From assembly GCA_016192705.1 (NCBI GenBank), contig JACPTQ010000018.1:1-51857 (forward strand): a DNA stretch of 51,857 nucleotides, read 5' to 3'. Positions 50,307 to 51,857 of the stretch are shown piece after piece. Within the stretch, counting starts at the first letter, position 1. Each line of letters opens with the position of its first letter. The DNA comes from Deltaproteobacteria bacterium (GTDB lineage Bacteria > Myxococcota > JACPTQ01). A model generated the notes under the pieces. The model was not told the DNA's origin, did not search any database, and was given only the letters and a program-made list of their open reading frames with translations. The position numbers and the translations under genes are program-made.

Positions 50307-51857
50307 ATGACGAAGAACATTCAAGCCGGGGTCGCCGCGAGTCTTTCGAAGATCGCTTTCGTTCTGTGTGTGCTTCCGGCGTGCAACGAGATCGAAAATG
50401 CGGCTGCGCAGGCGGTTGCAGACGCGGGCGCGGTTGCGGATGCGGGAGCGGGAACGGAAGCCGACGCGGGGGCCGCATGCGTGCCGGCGACATGCCTAGC
50501 CTTGGGGAGAACCTGCGGAGAGGTGCCCGACGGCTGTGGCGAAACTCTTTTGTGCGGGGGTTGTCCGGAAGGTCCAGCCTGTACGACCGCGTCGTGTACG
50601 GCGGCAGGTTCTTGCGAGAACACGGTCAAACCTGCGAGCTGCTTCATTGAAGCGACGTGCTACGCCGCAGGCGCCGTGAATCCCGCGAACGCTTGCGAAC
50701 TCTGCACGCCCGCGACATCGCAGAGCACGTGGTCGCTGGCCCCACTTCTCGCCCCGACAGGATTTGTCGCGAACTGCGGCACGCAGCAGGTGGCTTTGAG
50801 CTGGTCCGCATCGTGTGGAGCGACCGGCTACGTTGTTCGCCGCGCGACATCGAGTGGTGGTCCGTATACCGACGTCGCGAGTCTCGCGGTGACAGCGTTC
50901 ACCGATGATCTCAACGCTCCAGGGACCTTCTATTACGTCGTTGCCGCAACCCACGCCGGAGGCATCAGTGCGGTTTCGAGCGAGGCGAGCGCCGCCGTGA
51001 CCTGCCGAAAGCCGGCTACCGGCCATAGAGTCGTGCCCAACTGGGAAGTCAGGGCGAGCGTCCAGGTCGGCTGCACCGTTTACATCGGTGGAGACTTCTC
51101 CGAGTTCGGTACGATCGTCCGAGGGGGCGCTTCACTCGATGGCGTGACCGGTCTCTTGACCGTCCCCGCGCCCCTGACCGTGTCCGGAACCGTTAACGCC
51201 GTTGCTCCAGACGGCGCAGGTGGTTGGTATATCGGCGGCGCATTCAGCAAAGTCGGCAGCGCGTCAAGGAATAACCTCGCACGAATCAACGCCAATGGGA
51301 CGCTTCACGATTGGAATCCAGATGCGAACAGCGCAGTCGTTGCGCTCGCGGTCAGCGGGTCGACTGTTTACGCGGGCGGCTACTTCTCAACGATAGGCGG
51401 TGGCTCAAGGGCTGGGCTCGCCGCGCTCGGCACTGACGTCAACGGCAACGCGACGCTAGAGAGCTGGAACCCAAGCCCGAACGGGATTTATGGTGTCGGT
51501 GGGCTCGCGGTCAGCGGGTCGACCATCTACGTGGGGGGCAACTTCACGACCATAGCCGGGGGTTCGAGGAGTCGGCTCGCCGCGATCGGGACCGACGGTA
51601 CGCTCCAGAGCTGGGACCCGAACCCCAACGGCTATGTCGCTGAACTCGCGGTCAGCGGGTCGACGGTCTACGCAAGAGGCACCTTCACGACGATAGCCGG
51701 TGGTTCAAGGAATCGGCTCGCCGCGATCGGGACCGACGTCAACGGAAACGCGACGATCCAAGGCTGGGACCCGAACCCGAACGGCGAGATCTCAGCGCTC
51801 GCGGTCAGCGGGTCGACGGTCTACGTGGCGGGTGACTTCACGACGATCGGCGGTGGG
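50307..51857 (+). CDS. Lipoprotein with fibronectin-III-like domain and delta-60-like propeller repeats (partial)
   Basis: At least 517 residues, open to the right edge. ATG 50307 follows AAGGTGG. Lipobox LPAC with Cys26, then an Ala-Asp-Ala-Gly linker from a hexamer array and a Cys-rich stretch (CVPATC, CGEVPDGCGETLLCGGC, CELCTPATSQS). A fibronectin-III-like domain lies about 150-230 (VALSWSASCGATGYVVRRATSSGGPY, FYYVVAATHAGGIS). From about 250 on, propeller units of 47-53 residues recur: LAVSGSTVYAGGYFSTIGGG, SRxxLAAIGTD, WDPNPNG. Probably exposed on the surface; ligand unknown. Confidence 0.85.
   Translation, partial: MTKNIQAGVAASLSKIAFVLCVLPACNEIENAAAQAVADAGAVADAGAGTEADAGAACVPATCLALGRTCGEVPDGCGETLLCGGCPEGPACTTASCTAAGSCENTVKPASCFIEATCYAAGAVNPANACELCTPATSQSTWSLAPLLAPTGFVANCGTQQVALSWSASCGATGYVVRRATSSGGPYTDVASLAVTAFTDDLNAPGTFYYVVAATHAGGISAVSSEASAAVTCRKPATGHRVVPNWEVRASVQVGCTVYIGGDFSEFGTIVRGGASLDGVTGLLTVPAPLTVSGTVNAVAPDGAGGWYIGGAFSKVGSASRNNLARINANGTLHDWNPDANSAVVALAVSGSTVYAGGYFSTIGGGSRAGLAALGTDVNGNATLESWNPSPNGIYGVGGLAVSGSTIYVGGNFTTIAGGSRSRLAAIGTDGTLQSWDPNPNGYVAELAVSGSTVYARGTFTTIAGGSRNRLAAIGTDVNGNATIQGWDPNPNGEISALAVSGSTVYVAGDFTTIGGG
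50421..50475 (+). repeat. GCGGTT/GCGGAT/GCGGGA array coding a lipoprotein linker
   Basis: Short, partly degenerate array, G-rich on the plus strand, read as Ala-Asp-Ala-Gly residues just after the lipobox. Confidence 0.75.
51349..51857 (+). repeat. Near-identical tandem repeats of about 141-159 bp
   Basis: The block CTCGCGGTCAGCGGGTCGAC recurs near 51349, 51506, 51648 and 51799, followed each time by similar TTCACGACGATAG-type sequence. Units correspond to propeller blades and differ in length by small in-frame insertions (VNGNAT present or absent). Confidence 0.9.

Noticed and set aside
50219-50650. Plus-strand frame of 143 codons
   Set aside because: The overlapping frame from ATG 50307 has a lipobox, Cys-rich modules and propeller repeats and stays open to the window edge.
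1-51857. tRNA, rRNA, riboswitch or intrinsic terminators with T-tracts
   Set aside because: Scanning the gaps by eye found no cloverleaf, rRNA-like segment or hairpin followed by a clear T-run; small hairpins noted lack T-tracts.

Overview
High-GC bacterial chromosome segment, most consistent with Myxococcota (former Deltaproteobacteria). The support is compositional and by gene type: many lipoproteins with Ala/Gly/Asp linkers, RCC1, NHL and delta-60-like propeller proteins, a Hanks-type Ser/Thr kinase, an FGE-like lipoprotein and complex two-component proteins. No rRNA, tRNA or CRISPR array was seen. The last gene runs off the right edge.

Layout. (1) 42-5433, minus strand: a sensory operon (unknown protein, PAS protein, histidine kinase, receiver-only regulator, receiver-kinase-receiver hybrid) with overlapping start/stop codons. 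It is interrupted by a roughly 600-bp cassette holding a reverse-oriented S23-type four-helix-bundle gene between two palindromic repeats. (2) 5434-7440: an accessory patch with a large palindrome, a 21-bp heptad repeat, two convergent four-helix-bundle genes, an intact antitoxin and a toxin gene broken by a palindromic insertion. Arrays of GCGGGA-type hexamers lie between these pieces. (3) 7484-13698: a compact chemosensory cluster (CheR, CheA, a double-receiver adenylate cyclase, CheB) without local MCP or CheW, suggesting cAMP output. (4) 13660-25721: mainly housekeeping and envelope genes (O-antigen ligase-like, sodium:solute symporter, lytic transglycosylase with LysM, formiminotransferase-cyclodeaminase, Bax-inhibitor-1 family, RCC1 protein, SRAP/YedK). 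(5) 25791-30832: exported proteins (broken FGE-like lipoprotein, L,D-transpeptidase with an excellent sigma-54 promoter, NHL propeller). (6) 31222-36183: metal ABC transporter genes, a degenerate M23-like lipoprotein, an NCS1 transporter with a VOC protein. (7) 36441-51857: RCC1 protein, Ser/Thr kinase, a 1785-residue exported lectin-like protein, a GT-C-like membrane protein, CstA, and a partial propeller lipoprotein.

The most unusual theme is a set of short-word repeat families shared by non-coding and coding DNA. They are GCGGGA-type hexamers, GGTCCA-type palindromes, a CGAGCA/GTCGTG-type palindrome and a CACAGAG-containing purine-rich element. They bound the four-helix-bundle genes and the toxin-antitoxin remnant. 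They also sit in frame inside cheA, the cstA tail, the 5' end of the ABC permease gene and lipoprotein linkers. S23 proteins were first known from 23S rRNA intervening sequences, which are also ORFs bounded by complementary ends, so the cassettes here look like IVS-like elements living outside rRNA. That link is an inference.
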